Positions 44,401 to 57,259 of a stretch of 64,000 nt of DNA are shown in pieces (the stretch's first letter is position 1; the number at the start of each line of letters is the position of its first letter). Below the pieces are notes generated by a model, which saw only the letters and a program-made list of their open reading frames with translations, did no database searches and was not told where the DNA came from. This DNA is from Pontederia crassipes. Lineage: Eukaryota; Streptophyta; Magnoliopsida; Commelinales; Pontederiaceae. A program made the position numbers and the translations under genes. Location of the stretch: assembly GCA_030549335.1 (NCBI GenBank), contig CM060188.1, positions 45,411,696-45,475,695 of the forward strand, read 5' to 3'.

Positions 44401-46910
44401 CCAAACGGCGTGGCCGCCTCCTCCATCATGGGAAAAAAAAAGAGTTGTATTATTTTGATGTTAAAAACATATCATTACATCAATCCCTCAAAAACAAAAC
44501 AAAAAAAGAGGAAAAGGAAAATAAAGATAAAAAAAAGAGTCCGATAAAAAGAATAATGTGTGGCAACCAAGTTCGTATATTATGTTCGATGAAAATGGAA
44601 CATAAAAAAACAAGTTTGAACTCAGACTGCCGCAGCTTCCTCTGTGCAAAAGGTGGCCGGACTGTCCAGGAACTACATGTCACAGCCGGATTGGAAGTAT
44701 TTTGCACCCAACAAAATTACAAAATAAAACAAATCTTCATCAAACTTCAAAACAAATAAAGAACAAAAAAAAAAAGATAAAAGAAACCAAAACATGAACG
44801 GGTACAGGAAAAAAAAACCAAGCAACAAAAAATATATGCGTAAGTAAATGAAGCTTATGAAAACATTTTTTTTGAACAGGGGCAGAGGAGGAACAAGTTC
44901 TTTGGCGGCTGAGAGGGAGAGAGAGAGGGATCAATGAGAGGTCTTTGTTGATCCTCTGCCCCCCGAATTTATAGTAAGAAAAGTTTGGGAGATGCACAGA
45001 GAAATTAGGGTTTCAGTGGGACAACTTGCATTATAAAAAAAATAATATATCATTGATATGTGAATACTGCTGGGGGCGGTGGCCATGACCTGGATTTCCA
45101 TATATATATTCTCCTATGAAAACTTTCGGAGTTTTCAGTTTTTGTTGTGAAGCTTTTTTGTGCATTTATTTTTTAATTTAATTATCAATATTGAATGATG
45201 CACTAATTAACTACAAGACCCATGAATAAACTACAATACTACATTAATAAAAAAACATTTAGAAATAGCAAACAAGTATATATATATGTATATATATATA
45301 TATACACATACATATGAACAAACGAGCAGAAGATTACGGGATATGAATTATGATCCCTTAATTAATTGACCTCTCATAACAAAAAAAAAAAGTTTCCTTC
45401 TGATTATTGTAACTGATTGAAAAATCTTCGGTGATGACCGTTTGAAATGGGCACTTTGCTGGCCCAATAATCTAATCTAAGCAGTGTTTTGCTGAAACTA
45501 AGATGGGAAAAAAATGACATAATAAATTTGATATACTTGACTATATATGTTTAGTAAGTATCTATTTGCTTAAATGATCAATTACATTAAAATAAAATAA
45601 TATTATCATAATGTAATATTAACTTTTAATGCACCTCGAGAGCATGCTTCAGAAGGATGCTGAGTGCATATCAACTGTTGAGATAATTGATATTTTTAAA
45701 TAACAAAGTTTAATTATTTTTTATCATATCCATTGATTAGTGAATCAACAATTGAGATGCGTTTTATATTCCTCCAAAGTGAAAGGTGCTCTGGAGGTGC
45801 ATTAATCTCACACCTCCATAGCACAAATATATTTTTGGTAACGTCGAATTAATCTACCTTATTTTGTTTTTAAAGTTGTAATCATTAGTTAATATGTTCT
45901 CCTACTCCATTATTATTATTATTAGGAACGAAGAAAATATCTCGAAAAGCGAACACAAATTTGTATAATTGAAATGATTTTCTACCTTGATTACCTTCCT
46001 AGAGTAATTTTTTTTTCACTTATTTGTCAACGTTAAAGTAAACCGTACCTACACACAACAACCGTTAGGTGAGAGCCCATGGTTGGTTTTCCTCTAAGGC
46101 CCTGACAGAATAGTTAATCAGTTAATCTCTTTTATCATCGTCGGTTTAATTAATTAATTAAGTAAGAAAGAAAGAAAGAGAGAGATTTGAAGTTGAGTAA
46201 TTTAAGTCGAAAGAGATTTCCATGCAAAACACAGTAGAAGTGATGACATGCAAATGTTACGATTAGGGCGGTTAGATATTCTCTTTAAAAAAAAATAATA
46301 GTAAATTCTATTTTAGAGAATATAATATTTATAATTATATTCTTATTTTACATTTTGTTTGGTTGAAATAATAAATCTTTTTTACTAATTAACATATTTT
46401 ATTATAAATAATTTATATTTATAATAATTATTATTATATAATATATAATATATAGTTAAATAATGCAAAATAAAAATTGGTGAAAAATGAAAAAGCAACT
46501 GAATTGTGTTTTTTTTAGCTGGTGATGGGTTAAAAGGGTGATTTTTGCGCTCTTCTAAGTGGTTTAAATAATTTGATTAAGTTAATTGTTCTACTCACGT
46601 TTAACTATATTCTTGAGAATATTAAAATATTTTCCAACCCAACGGACCTTAGGATTTAGTTGGCAATTAACTAATGAAAGAGTAGAACGAAATGATATAG
46701 TGAGATATGTGGTGATGGAGTGTGGTGTGTCATTAAAAATGATGGCACGAGAAATGAAAATTTTAATTATTAAAAAGTTTTTTTTACTCTTTATTATATA
46801 TAAACTATTTATAATATCTAATGAGTCATGAATATTTATTATTTTATCACAATTTATTTTTTTATTTTATTATATTCTTTATTTTTAAACTATTTTATTC
46901 ATCTATTTTA

Positions 46911-46944
<34 letters not shown>

Positions 46945-47958
46945 CAACATAATCTTTTTTTGTGGTCAACTTTTGATGTCTGAAAAGTGATGCCAACGAT
47001 CCAATTCGCGTGACGTTAAAAAGCGCATTGTTCACAAGTTGAAGATCGGCCTATTATCGGGTCTAACTAATCCAATTAGGTTCACCTCAGGTCGCGTACG
47101 ACTTCCAACAAAAATATTATGCATTCAGAATAATCCGAATTCAAAATCTTACTTAAGCGAGGAGAAGCCACTTGCCACTTCACTCCCACTCCTTTTGGTA
47201 CTATAACATAATTCTTGGAAGCATTTATCATATATAAAAAAAGTCGTAGCCTATTAGCCTAATATGAGTCCACCTACATGTCACAAGACAACTAAATAAT
47301 GCCATATTTATGTAGTAAACTAAAAACATGGGACATAATATTAAAAAGGAAAACTGCTCCTCAAATAATTCCTGTCATTTGAAGTATTGGATGTGATTCC
47401 ACAATACCCAAAAAAAGAAGAGAGAGATGGAAATCCCCTTCTGTAACTGTGAATATTTACCAGCAGATGTGAAACATTGGGATTACTTGTCGTCTCCTTT
47501 TGATGCCTGTCATCTTGACGTTCTAAGAGTACATGCTCTCTGTCATCTAAAAATTTCTGTTCGTGTAATCATTGGACTTGAACCATCACGAGACAACTAA
47601 ACACTTGCAAGGATGCGAGGCGCTGCCGGTGAGGATGCATAAGAACTTTTTTATGCATACACGTGGATAAAAAAAAACTTAGTCATCCCTTCCTCCTACA
47701 AAATTACTTATTACAATCAACCATAATCGACACGAAAAATAAAAGAATTATTTCTACAAAATTCCCTTGGATCTTTGAATTATTTCTTTTCCCGCATATA
47801 AGTTGGCTGTTTGAACTAGAATTTTCGTAGAAAACATATCCGGAGTCAACATATTTTGATTATAAGTTCATTTGTTTTTCCTATTTTCCTTGAGGAGCCA
47901 ACTCGATGGCATCCCAATTGATGAATCAAGTCAATATAATCAAAAAGTTTAATTGCCA
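44401..47958. other. Intergenic region, no gene seen; (TTA)n and AT repeats
   Basis: About 3.5 kb of AT-rich DNA between convergent BDP1 and MORC. On the minus strand near 44940-45012 an AAACCCTAA telo-box lies about 40 bases before CTATAAATTC and a CT-rich leader, which looks like a promoter. I see no coding sequence after it. Simple repeats include alternating TA at 45275-45305 and (TTA)11 at 46911-46943. Confidence 0.45.
46911..46943. repeat. (TTA)11 microsatellite
   Basis: An uninterrupted TTA trinucleotide run of 33 bases. Confidence 0.95.
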
Positions 47959-49287
47959 TAAAGTGATGGGAAAATTCGAGAACAAGGAGAGAAGATCGCA
48001 GAGAGATTTCAGAAAAATAAAAGAGACACGAATTTACTCAGGTTCATCCTTGAGATGAGGGCTACGTCCCGCAAAGAAGTTTCATTATATCGTTTAGGTT
48101 TACAGCCGCCACACAGATTACATCAGAAATTAGGTTATTAATAACATCTCCAAATCGGGTTTAAAACCTAAACAAACAGAGAAAAAACATAATCCGAACT
48201 ACACGGGTCGGCTAAACAAAAGCCCAAAACCCATCTAGATTTCGGTGGCACTGCCCCCGAATCCCCGTCCGCTCACCGGCGAGCGGGACCGTCGTCGAGG
48301 GGCGGGACCCTCCGAACCCCCCCCCCCCCTTTCGTTCGTACGCCAGCAGCACTGCTAATTGGGTAATACTCAGATTCCCCTAAGCTCACGTGGGCGAATC
48401 CAGTATGAAAAACAAGGAGTCCTGAAGTATTCACCAACTCTAACATTCTCCCACTTGGTGAATACTTCACACCAATGAGAGCCTTGCCAGCAACATTCTT
48501 CTTCAATCCGATAGCAATAGAGCACCACTCGAACTTTGCACATATAAGTGCTTTAGTCAGAAAATCAGAACTATTCTCTATTGTATCAACCTTTTCAAGC
48601 TGAACCTCTTTCTTTTCCACCTTTTTCCCAAATGAAATAGTATTTGATGTCAATATACTTTGTGCGTGAGTGAAATGCAAGATTCTTAACTAACTGGATA
48701 ACACCTTGATTATCACATCTCACCTCTATGGCATCTTGCTCAAATCCGAACTCCAAGCACAACCGTCGTAGCCATATGGCCTCATTTGCAGCATGAGTAA
48801 GAGCCATATATTCAGCTTCTGTAGAAGAAAGTGCTACCACGCTTTATCTCTTGCTCATTCAACTTAGTACAGCCTCAAATAATGTAAAAACATATCCGCT
48901 AGTTGACCGTCTACTATCAATGTCTCCACCCCAATCAACATTTACATAACCTACAATATTAAGCATCTTTCCTTTTCCCGCACCTTCAAAACACAAAGCA
49001 AAATCTGAAGTTCCACAAAGATACCTAAAAACTCTCTTGATAACATTCCAATGTTCCCTATCTGGATTAGACATATACCGACTCAAAACTCCCACTATTT
49101 GGACTATATCTGAACGCGTGCACACCACCTTAAGAGCGGGACCGCCGTCGAGGGACGGAGTCCCCCGAACCCCCCCTTTCGTTCGTACGCCAACAACACT
49201 GCTAATTAGATAATACCCTAAGCTCACGTGGACGAACCCGGTGTAAAAAATAAGGATCCTGAAGTATTCACCAACTCTAATATAAAG
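47959..49287 (-). mobile_element. Internally deleted Ty1/copia element, 1319 bp, with TSD
   Basis: The element spans 47964-49282 on the minus strand, flanked by TAAAG on both sides. The 3' LTR is complete (48445-47964, TGTTAGAG...CCCATCA, 482 bp) and is preceded by the purine tract AAGTGGGAGA. The 5' end is only the first ~160 bases of the LTR (49282 to about 49125), joined directly to late pol. Remaining coding is RT end and RNase H with stops: SRYMSNPDREHWNVIKRVFR, SRRSTSGYVF, VVALSSTEAEYMAL, TKYIDIKYYF and DFLTKALICAKFEWC. The terminal signals remain, but gag, protease, integrase and most RT are gone. Confidence 0.9.
48317..48329. repeat. C13 homopolymer in the copia LTR
   Basis: Thirteen consecutive C in the 3' LTR, where the 5' LTR remnant has seven (about 49171-49177). 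Length may be uncertain because of sequencing. Confidence 0.85.
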
Positions 49288-49876
49288 GACATAAGAGAAA
49301 TCATACAAAACAGATTAAAATCTTGACAACTCAGGCCTTCAACGGAAACAAAGAAAGGAATGTTCTTTTTTTTCCCTTTTACATAGGTCAGGAGGGTGTC
49401 ATGGTGTTACTTTGTACAACACTGATAACTCATGCTACTCGGTGAAATGTTTAACATTCGAGGGATGTGCAATCATACAAGAACCAGCTTGAATCAAGTA
49501 AGTCTAGACTACAAAAGTTGCCTAAATGGAACGGCAAGAAGAAAGAACCAATCAGAAGAGCTGTGCAAGTCTATTTCTTTTCGTACATTTTTTACTGTAC
49601 ATCGGTTGTGGATTTACATCCCGTCACAGCGCCGGCGGAGGCATTGGCTTGCATGCTCCCCTACAAGCAGGAGTATACTGCTGGATCTTTCTAAAAAGAT
49701 GATTCTACGAATGAAGAAAGCTTCCTCTACTACCAACTGGATGACTCACTGCTTGTTCGCTTCATAAACACCGGGTTGTGAACCCCTTTTAAAGGTCAGC
49801 CAAAAGAATACTGTTTCTTTTTTTTTTTTTTGAGAGAACAAAAGAATACTGTTAAAGCCATTTTTTTTATCAGGCA
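49288..49876 (-). other. 3' flank / probable 3' UTR of the MORC gene
   Basis: Lies between the MORC stop and the copia element. It contains no supported ORF. A poly(T) run near 49818 is compatible with a short LINE or poly(A) remnant. Confidence 0.35.
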
Positions 49877-52800
49877 CTACGAGATCTCGATCTTGACATC
49901 GCCCATCACCTCAAGTTCAGCCAACAGTTTCATTGATGCTTCTTGAACTTTTTGAAGTTCATCTCTCAGATTTTGTGCCTGCACCATGAGAAATTTAATA
50001 TATAACAACCACGCAGTGGTCAGAGATAGCATGTTTTTCAGAAAGTAAATCAAGTACGCAATTATCAAAATAGATTATTTTGAAATCAATAGACGTAAAA
50101 AAAAAACGAAGTATGGAGTCTAAAGGAAGTAACCTTGGTAGTTAGTTCTTTCTCCATCTTTTCATATTCCAAGCACCTGAAAATGAAGCAAGTCAATTAC
50201 ATCATTGTCTCAAAAATAGTCTCTTCGTTAAAGAAAGTGCCTCTAATTAGAGGAAAGGGTGGTCTAATGACTACTAGCAATAAAAGGTGGCATCCACAAT
50301 CGAGTGAAGACGAACCCACATCAGGAATGAACTATCAAATATTTATAATAGATTGGTTGTGGTAGGAATCAGAAAAAAGGGATGGAACAAATCCAATTAC
50401 AAACTGAATGAAATTGTCTCATTTGGAATTAACATACTCCTTGTGAAGTCTCTTATTTTCTAGAAGTATGGTTTTAGAATCGAGCATTTGATTTTGTCCA
50501 GCACCGCAATCAGACTGCAAGGAAAAAAGACAAATATTATTAACTGAAAACAGAATTGTGTTATTCGGGTGCTCATAATAGATGGAAATTAAAATAAAAT
50601 AATGTTTTTAAAGGGAATCTTTGTTTTGAAGATCGTCTTAAGGTGAAAAAAATAAAGGTGTGTAGACATGGTTTAAATATGTATAATGACTAGTAGACAA
50701 CTTCTAGTCAACCTTTTACCCTTAAGTTTTGTAATTTCCTCTCATGTCTAGAACATTCTGTAATGATATTATATCTAAATGATCCTGAATAAGAAATAAT
50801 ATTTATTTTTTTAGAAGAGAAATAACACTTATGTGAAACACTCTTACCTTAATGTCGGCTTCCACACAAAAAAGTACAAAAGAATGGACTGATTATATAT
50901 AATTGAAATAAAAAAATATGTGGAGTTTTTTTTCACGTAGGTGAATCATTCGGGCTTTCAATATTAGTGGTTGATATGTGAGACAAAAAGTTGAATTACA
51001 CGCATCTATGTGACATATATGTGGAGCATTTTCTTTTTTTTTCACAACAGACGTGAATTGCACGTATGTGAGACAAAAAGTTGAATTACACGTATCTATG
51101 TGACATATGTGGAGCATTTTTTTTCACAACAGATGCGAATCATCGGGTGCACTACAAATGAGGAGCATTCCCTCCACACAATTCTTAACCTTTTTTGTTT
51201 ACATTTTATGCCCAAATGTACCAGGGTTATGCCAAGCAACACTCATACTTTTACGCGCCTGGTGTTTTTGTCCTTGTTTTGTACTATAATCCAATAAATA
51301 TACCAGCCCCGATATTTGCCAAATTTACAAATGTGCACTAGTCATTGAAATTCATTAGAACTAATTTTGAGTCACCAAGCAAAAATTCACTTTTTGGTGG
51401 GCTTGAAAGCTCTCTACTTATGTAGGGAGCACTATGCTCCCTAACTTAGTAGTCGCCTAATGGAATCTGGATCTTTTTGGTGTTTAAACAAGGAGCACAT
51501 CAAATCCTCCTTTTTTTTTTTGAAACAAGAAAGGACGACTAGCAAGAGGGTAGTCATCCAAGGGTTTCATTAATAATAATAAGGATTACAATAAATTTGA
51601 TAAAAACGCCAGCAGCGGCACATGATCACGAAGTCAAAAAGACAACAGCACACTACTCAAAACCAACACAAACAATCTGTGCGCACCCAGCAAAGATCGC
51701 AAAACCAGATTCGCCCCCTACATTTGGGCGGCACCTGGCTGGTGACGGATTGGATTGCGGACACTTAGAGTGAAAAATTCGAAGTGTCTTTATTCAAAAT
51801 GAAGTTACAGTGCATTTTTTGTTAGTTTGAGAGTAGCATATACCTGTGTGGTATGACTTGCATATTGACCTGCCCTTGATAAAAGACGCATGTTTCCAGG
51901 AAATAGATTTTCATGTTTTCTCTTTTGAGGAATATCTGTTCTCAAATCACAGAATCAGTTCAAGGCAATGAACCACGGTTTTCATCATATTGAAATTAAC
52001 CTTTAACCTACTTGGAAGCAAGTTGATGCTCTGTTTGAACACTTGCCCAGTGTTTATATCCACTGGTCCTTGTAATCCGGGTGAACCATTGTTTGATAAA
52101 ACACCAGAAGTTGGATGCACTATCCCTGGTGCACCAGGATAACTGTAAACAGGATCTGTTGGAGCTATGGAAATGGCCATTTTCTTATTGTTGTAACCGA
52201 CCAAATGGCTGTGCAAGTCCCTATCGATACATAATTAGTCAATCAGCTAGCTACTTAATATGAAGAAAACATTCTAGGACAGTTCGAAAACTACCAACAT
52301 AAGAAAACATTTAATGCATGGACATGCACAATTACTCGGTAGTAAACAAAATAAATACTATTTTAAAGATCAACCTGTTAAACAAAAAGCAGAAAGAGAA
52401 CAATTACAAATCATGGTTTTGATCAATTTAAATTATTATCTTTGTACCACAGAATAAAACATTCTCAGGCATGAACCTGTAAAAAGGAGTTTCACTATGT
52501 CTTAACATATGGCTTAGGATGTCATAACTCAAAATGTATATAAAATGCATACATACTTCAATTCAATTGCCTGATGCCTTGTGTTGTATATTAATAGAAA
52601 TTTGACAAGGTACAAAATTGGAAGTATGTAGGAAAATCACTAAATTTTTTTGTTTAGAAAGGAAGAAACTTATCAACATATGCCACCAACACAAACAATG
52701 TTGGAAAATTTCCACTATGAAGCGCATGGGAAATGCCCTTGTATTAAGTATGTTGTTGAGATAACATATTTTTTTTAGGAGATGTTGAGATAACATATAA

Positions 52801-55793
52801 AACTCCGCCTATATTTTATAGCCGGTCCCAAGCCCGGATAAAGGAGGAGGGTTGTGTTAGGCCCCGACAGTCAGCATAAAATCCTGTCGAATCTTATGAA
52901 CATGGATCAACGACAAGATCTATTGGTGAATAATATACCGAAAGGTTTGGTTACTAATAGAGCGGAATGGCGTCGTATGATCCATGTAGCCGACCCCACC
53001 TAGTGGGATAAGGCTTTGTTGTTGTTGTTGAGATAACATAGATTTTCTTGTCAAAAAGAGGAAAAATAATGTCATTTCTTAGAAAAAACACAACTTACCA
53101 ATACTCATATGTCATTTCTTTCAAGCGATTTTCGAGTTTCTGGTAAAGTGTTGACTTCTCCAGATCCTGCTTATCATGTGTAGGCTTTATGAAGTTCGCC
53201 TCAAGTACGCCTGAAAAATATAAACACCAGAACATTTAGAATCATGGTAAACACCCGAGAAATTTCACCAACAATGAGAATCTTTGGAATATTTTCATCG
53301 AGGAAAGTGACTGCCACCAAGTTTCTTACCGACAACCCCTCTGCCTTTACCATAAGAGTTACTAGCAACTTTCCAGAATGGCTACAGAAGAATAGGACAG
53401 GTAATCTTTAGTACGATCACTAAAAGATATGGAAGAAAAATTAAGAATATGAAATAGGAAGCTCAAATGGGACTGTACTAACAACGAAAATATATTTTCC
53501 TAAAGAAAGAGTAACTTTCACAACAGATTTCTTTGTATTAGGCCAATGGACTCCCATTATAACTTGAAAAAATATATAGGTACAATCCCAGTAGTAAGAA
53601 TTAAGAAACATGAATCTCATCAAGGTCAGGTAGATTCCCCATTGTAACTGACTCAAACATACATTGATTAATGATCAATTGACACTAAAAAGAAGTTCAC
53701 CTCCACTAATTCAGTATTAGTAGCTGTATAATGATTAAGTAATTAAAATGTAAATTAATAAAACTGTTCCCTTTTTTGAAGGGATAAACTAAGAAGACTG
53801 TTTATACCCTTTTGGAGGGAAAACAAAGCCTGCAAAAATGTTGAGGATACTGAAATGGAAGGTGCATAAACCTTCATGCTTTATCCCAATTTCGGTTACA
53901 TTTCTATTCTATAATAAAGATTAAGCCTCCTTTGCAACATTCATAAAAGACATTCATAAAAATAACAAAAGGGTTAACCCACGCTTGGCAAAGTAAGAGT
54001 AACAAAATGATACATAGCATCCAAAGAAAACTTATCTCACCAATATTAGACGATTCCTGTGGTAAACATTGAAGCCATGAACATTAACAATCGGAGCACC
54101 TTCAGCAAATCCAATGGTTGTAACAACAGAACCCTGAATAAAGTACACTATGATGTCATCCAACAAGACATTATTGTTTTGTGATAGAAGAGTAAGCCTG
54201 AATAAAGCTCATTGAATATTATATTTGGTTCTTCACTTGAGTAAAGGGTGCATACTTTAGCTTTATGCTGATATCCTAATTTATGTCTGTGCACGTGTGA
54301 ATGTTATGTGTATGTGGTGTGAGCGTGCATGTAAAAGTACACAAAAAAAGAAGAAAAAATAACAAAACACGCCGCAACCGAGAAAGAAACTGCATGCCAA
54401 ATTTCCAAGCAACATAAATCCAACAAAGCAGGAGTGTTAATTTCCTTTCTGTCAAAATAAACTATCACTGAGGTATAATCTAGATCTACTAATTCCTCCT
54501 AAAAAAAAATCTAGATCTACTAATTGGTTTGTAATGAAAGCACATATTCAAATCAACTGAAGAACATCTATCCAAAAGAATATTTAACCAACACAACTGA
54601 TAGGCAAATTTCAGATTAATCTATCAAGTTTGTAGTCATAGTAAACATTTTGTCCTATGTAAAATGACCTTTGAAAGACTATTATCACAAGGCTCAAGTG
54701 AAAACAACGCATAAATAATGATTTCTTCTTTTTTTGGGTTTTCTCTATGTGGGTGGGTGGTCGGGGGGTCGCCTATTTCAAATAACTAACCAAGAACAAT
54801 ACACAAAAAAAAATGTGGCGTTGTTATTTGTTAGAGGCAGCAATAAATTGCCAACCTAATATCTACATTTTTCCCTTAAGATCATCAATCACCGTCTGAG
54901 CTATGTTTTAAACAGATTTTTCCCGTTGCATATCATTCAGATTAATAGATTTTGAATGATTAACATTTCGGTTAATCATCCTTTTTTCTCTAAAGAAAGA
55001 CGATGTTCATTTATGGTGGACAATAAAAAGGAACATACTGTTTTTTCAAAAGAAAAGGGTGATACTGAATGCTATCAATAATGAAAAGTGTTCAGGATAA
55101 AACTCTATTTTCAGCTGGTAAAGATATCCAGATTAAATAAAAAGTACAATAAAATGTCCATGTATCAGTAAAAAGGAACAAATCAAACATCATTAATAAT
55201 GAAAGAGGTGTTCAGAATAGAAATAGACCTCTATTTTTCCGCCAACTTGGGGCCTATACATGACACATTCACGATACATTAAGTCACTAGCTATACTTCG
55301 ATGCATAACAATCTCTCCACGCAACAGTATCCGAAAATTTTCAGGTATGTGAAGATATAAGATTGATATGTATGCCTGTGTAATATAGAAGATATAGATA
55401 TTTCAGTACAAAATAAAAGCCACAGATATTTCAGCCTGAACATTGATATTGATGAAAACATTAAAGTTATAGCAATTGAAAAACCTACTCGAAGAGAATA
55501 AAGAATCTGGTTTGCAAGATGCTGATGGATAGATTTGTTTTCAAGGGTACTCCTACACACTTGTTTTTTTGCTCCAGCTATCACGATATCCTGCAGTCGG
55601 CGGCCATTATTTTGTTGAAGGAACAGAGACAGAGATCAGTAAGTCATGAGTACCTAGCAATGGATATGATAGCAATTTCAGATATAACGCTCACCTTGGT
55701 ATCAGAGCAAAAATCAAGCTCCATATCCCCATTATCATTCAACCATAGGTTGAATATGATGATCCTAGTGCCACTATGTCCTATTTCATCAAA
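49877..55793 (-). CDS. MORC-family ATPase (microrchidia), 3' eleven exons only
   Basis: Plant MORC proteins are GHKL ATPases that compact chromatin and help silence transposons. Exons on minus: 55793-55695, 55590-55489, 55375-55229, 54133-54041, 53381-53330, 53210-53099, 52220-52012, 51935-51844, 50514-50438, 50176-50134, 49978-49877. All are in phase, encoding 375 residues to the stop. The sequence runs from HSGTRIIIFNLWLNDNG through the S5-type fold (GSVVTTIGFAEGAPIVNVHG, NRLILPFW) and GRGVVGVLEANFIKPTHDKQ, then LHSHLVGYNNKK, to a short C-terminal coiled coil (LRDELQKVQEASMKLLAELE). The ATP-binding N-terminal exons are not found up to 64000. Either an intron over 8 kb long holds the transposons, or the gene is truncated. 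Confidence 0.85.
51513..51740 (-). mobile_element. Short LINE 3' end in a MORC intron
   Basis: On the minus strand a ~200-base LINE tail ends in the hairpin GGATGACTA...TAGTCGTCC (51533-51559) and poly(A) (T11 at 51511-51521). It aligns with the other minus-strand tail at 61798-62050 (shared GATTACAATAA...TTTGATA and GATCNCANAACCAGA). It lies in the same direction as MORC. No TSD could be set. Confidence 0.7.
52802..53040 (+). mobile_element. Au-like SINE, longest copy (about 228 bp), in a MORC intron
   Basis: It begins ACTCCGCCTATATTTTATAGCCGG and ends CCCACCTAGTGGGATAAGGC followed by (TTG)n. It is flanked by GAGATAACATA at the right (53030-53040) and TTGAGATAACATA at the left (about 52784-52796). 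Compared with the other three copies it has ~50 extra bases (about 52912-52965) in the middle. It is antisense to MORC. Confidence 0.87.
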
Positions 55794-56138
55794 CTGCTTA
55801 CATATTAGGAGCAAACCAAATAAACACGATCGCAAGAAACACCCAAAGATAATATACAAAAGATCTGGGAAGGCAAAGGTAATCTACTGAATTTGTTTGA
55901 TAATACATATAATATTTCTAACAATCACAATGAAAAGGGGCCTAAATAATTACAATTTTTGGGAGCAATTAAATCAATTAAGAATTATAGTCTGAGAACG
56001 AGAAGTACCCTTCTGTCAAGCGTGTCTATGTGGACAACATTGTTCATCACGCCAGGGTGATTTCAGGGATGGGGTGTCCACTTGTAAAAAGTTTTGAATC
56101 TTAATTCTGCAAACTTTGGCTATGTAAGTTTATTTTAA

Positions 56139-56373
56139 ATTATCAATGAAGGATCTGGATGACTGTCAACTTGCTAGTCATCCTTCTCTCTTTTTTTTAA
56201 AAAAAGAGTATGTTGCTACAAATAAATTATTTCTTCGACCTATAACATGTGCGACAATCAATGAAGGATCTGGATGGCTGTCAACTTGCTAGTCATCCTT
56301 CTCTCTTTAGAAAAAAAAAAGAGTATGTTGATACAAATAAATTATTTCATCGACCTATAACATGTACGACAAT
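56139..56373 (+). repeat. Tandem duplicate of a LINE 3' tail (two units of ~117 bp)
   Basis: The unit ATCAATGAAGGATCTGGATG...CGACCTATAACATGTNCGACA occurs at about 56140-56256 and 56257-56373. Each unit carries the LINE hairpin (56157-56183 and 56272-56298) followed by TTCTCTC and an A-rich tail, then ~60 bases of shared flank. LINE 3' sequence appears to extend upstream to about 56060. Confidence 0.85.
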
Positions 56374-56405
56374 GTCTTGGGTACAAATGTTATCCTCTCT
56401 AAGGG

Positions 56406-56829
56406 CCTGTTTGGTTCATAATTCATTAAGGGGAAATGAAGGTAAAGAGTGGAAAGGGAAATGATGGGAAGAGAATATAGGAGAACGAAGGTGAATAGTT
56501 ACTCTTGTTTGATTGATATCATTAAAGGGAAGGGAAGAGAATAAATGTTAAGTGATTAATTTATTTAGACGATTTTATCCTTTACATATATAGTTATATG
56601 TTTAATTTATTTGGTCAAAATTGGAAACATATACTAAATATGTCTTTCCCCTCCTTTCCACCTCGATTTGGAGGGGAAAGAAAAATGGAACATTGGAGGG
56701 GAATGAAAGGGAAAGGAGGGGACTTACCCCTTCATTCCCCTCCAAATTAAACTCAACCAAACGAGGGGAACGAATTTTCCTCCTTTCCCTTCCCCCTCCT
56801 TACTGCCCTTTCACCCCCAACCAAACAGG
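56406..56829. mobile_element. MITE with CCTGTTTGGTT ends, purine/pyrimidine-rich
   Basis: The terminal repeats CCTGTTTGGTT (56406-56416) and AACCAAACAGG (56819-56829) are exact inverses. The interior is dominated by GGGAAATGAAGG/CCTTTCCCTTCC-type sequence that is itself partly self-complementary about a centre near 56700. Similar GGGCCTGTTTGGTT ends are widespread in plant MITEs. A clear TSD was not found. Confidence 0.6.
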
Positions 56830-56977
56830 AAGGAGAAACATTTTCTCCAAAATTTTATACAAGTTTTCTGGCCAACAGAAAAATAACTCATTGAGCAAAA
56901 TTTACCTAGTTGGCAAACACAGAAAAATGAAAACCAAAAGAGTACCTGCTAATATTAACAAGAGTTTCCAAATGTAA

Positions 56978-57259
56978 AATCTACACAAAGATTATGTAAC
57001 ATTATAGAGTTCACAAACATAATGAGAACCACATGGTCCAAGTGCAACCCACAGTCCAATCACTTGGACAACAGAAATTAATTGTCTGCCACAACTCGGT
57101 AGACATCCTATAGAAGTTTGCTTTCTGTTTTGAGAGTGAGGTTTTGGTTACCACGTAGTAGCAACACTCACGATATTTTTTTCAGCTCTTTCTTCCTTTC
57201 CACATTTGTGCATTCCTGGTTTTGAAGTCTTAATACATTTGTACATTACCCGAATGCGA
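56978..57259. other. No gene seen
   Basis: AT-rich sequence between the MITE and the next LINE. The MORC 5' exons might be expected upstream on the minus strand, but none can be read here. Confidence 0.5.

Noticed and set aside
44480-44760. Possible C/D-box snoRNA on the minus strand (TGATGAAGA ... CTGA)
   Set aside because: The boxes are short and common. There is no clear terminal stem or D'/C' box, and no target match could be tested.
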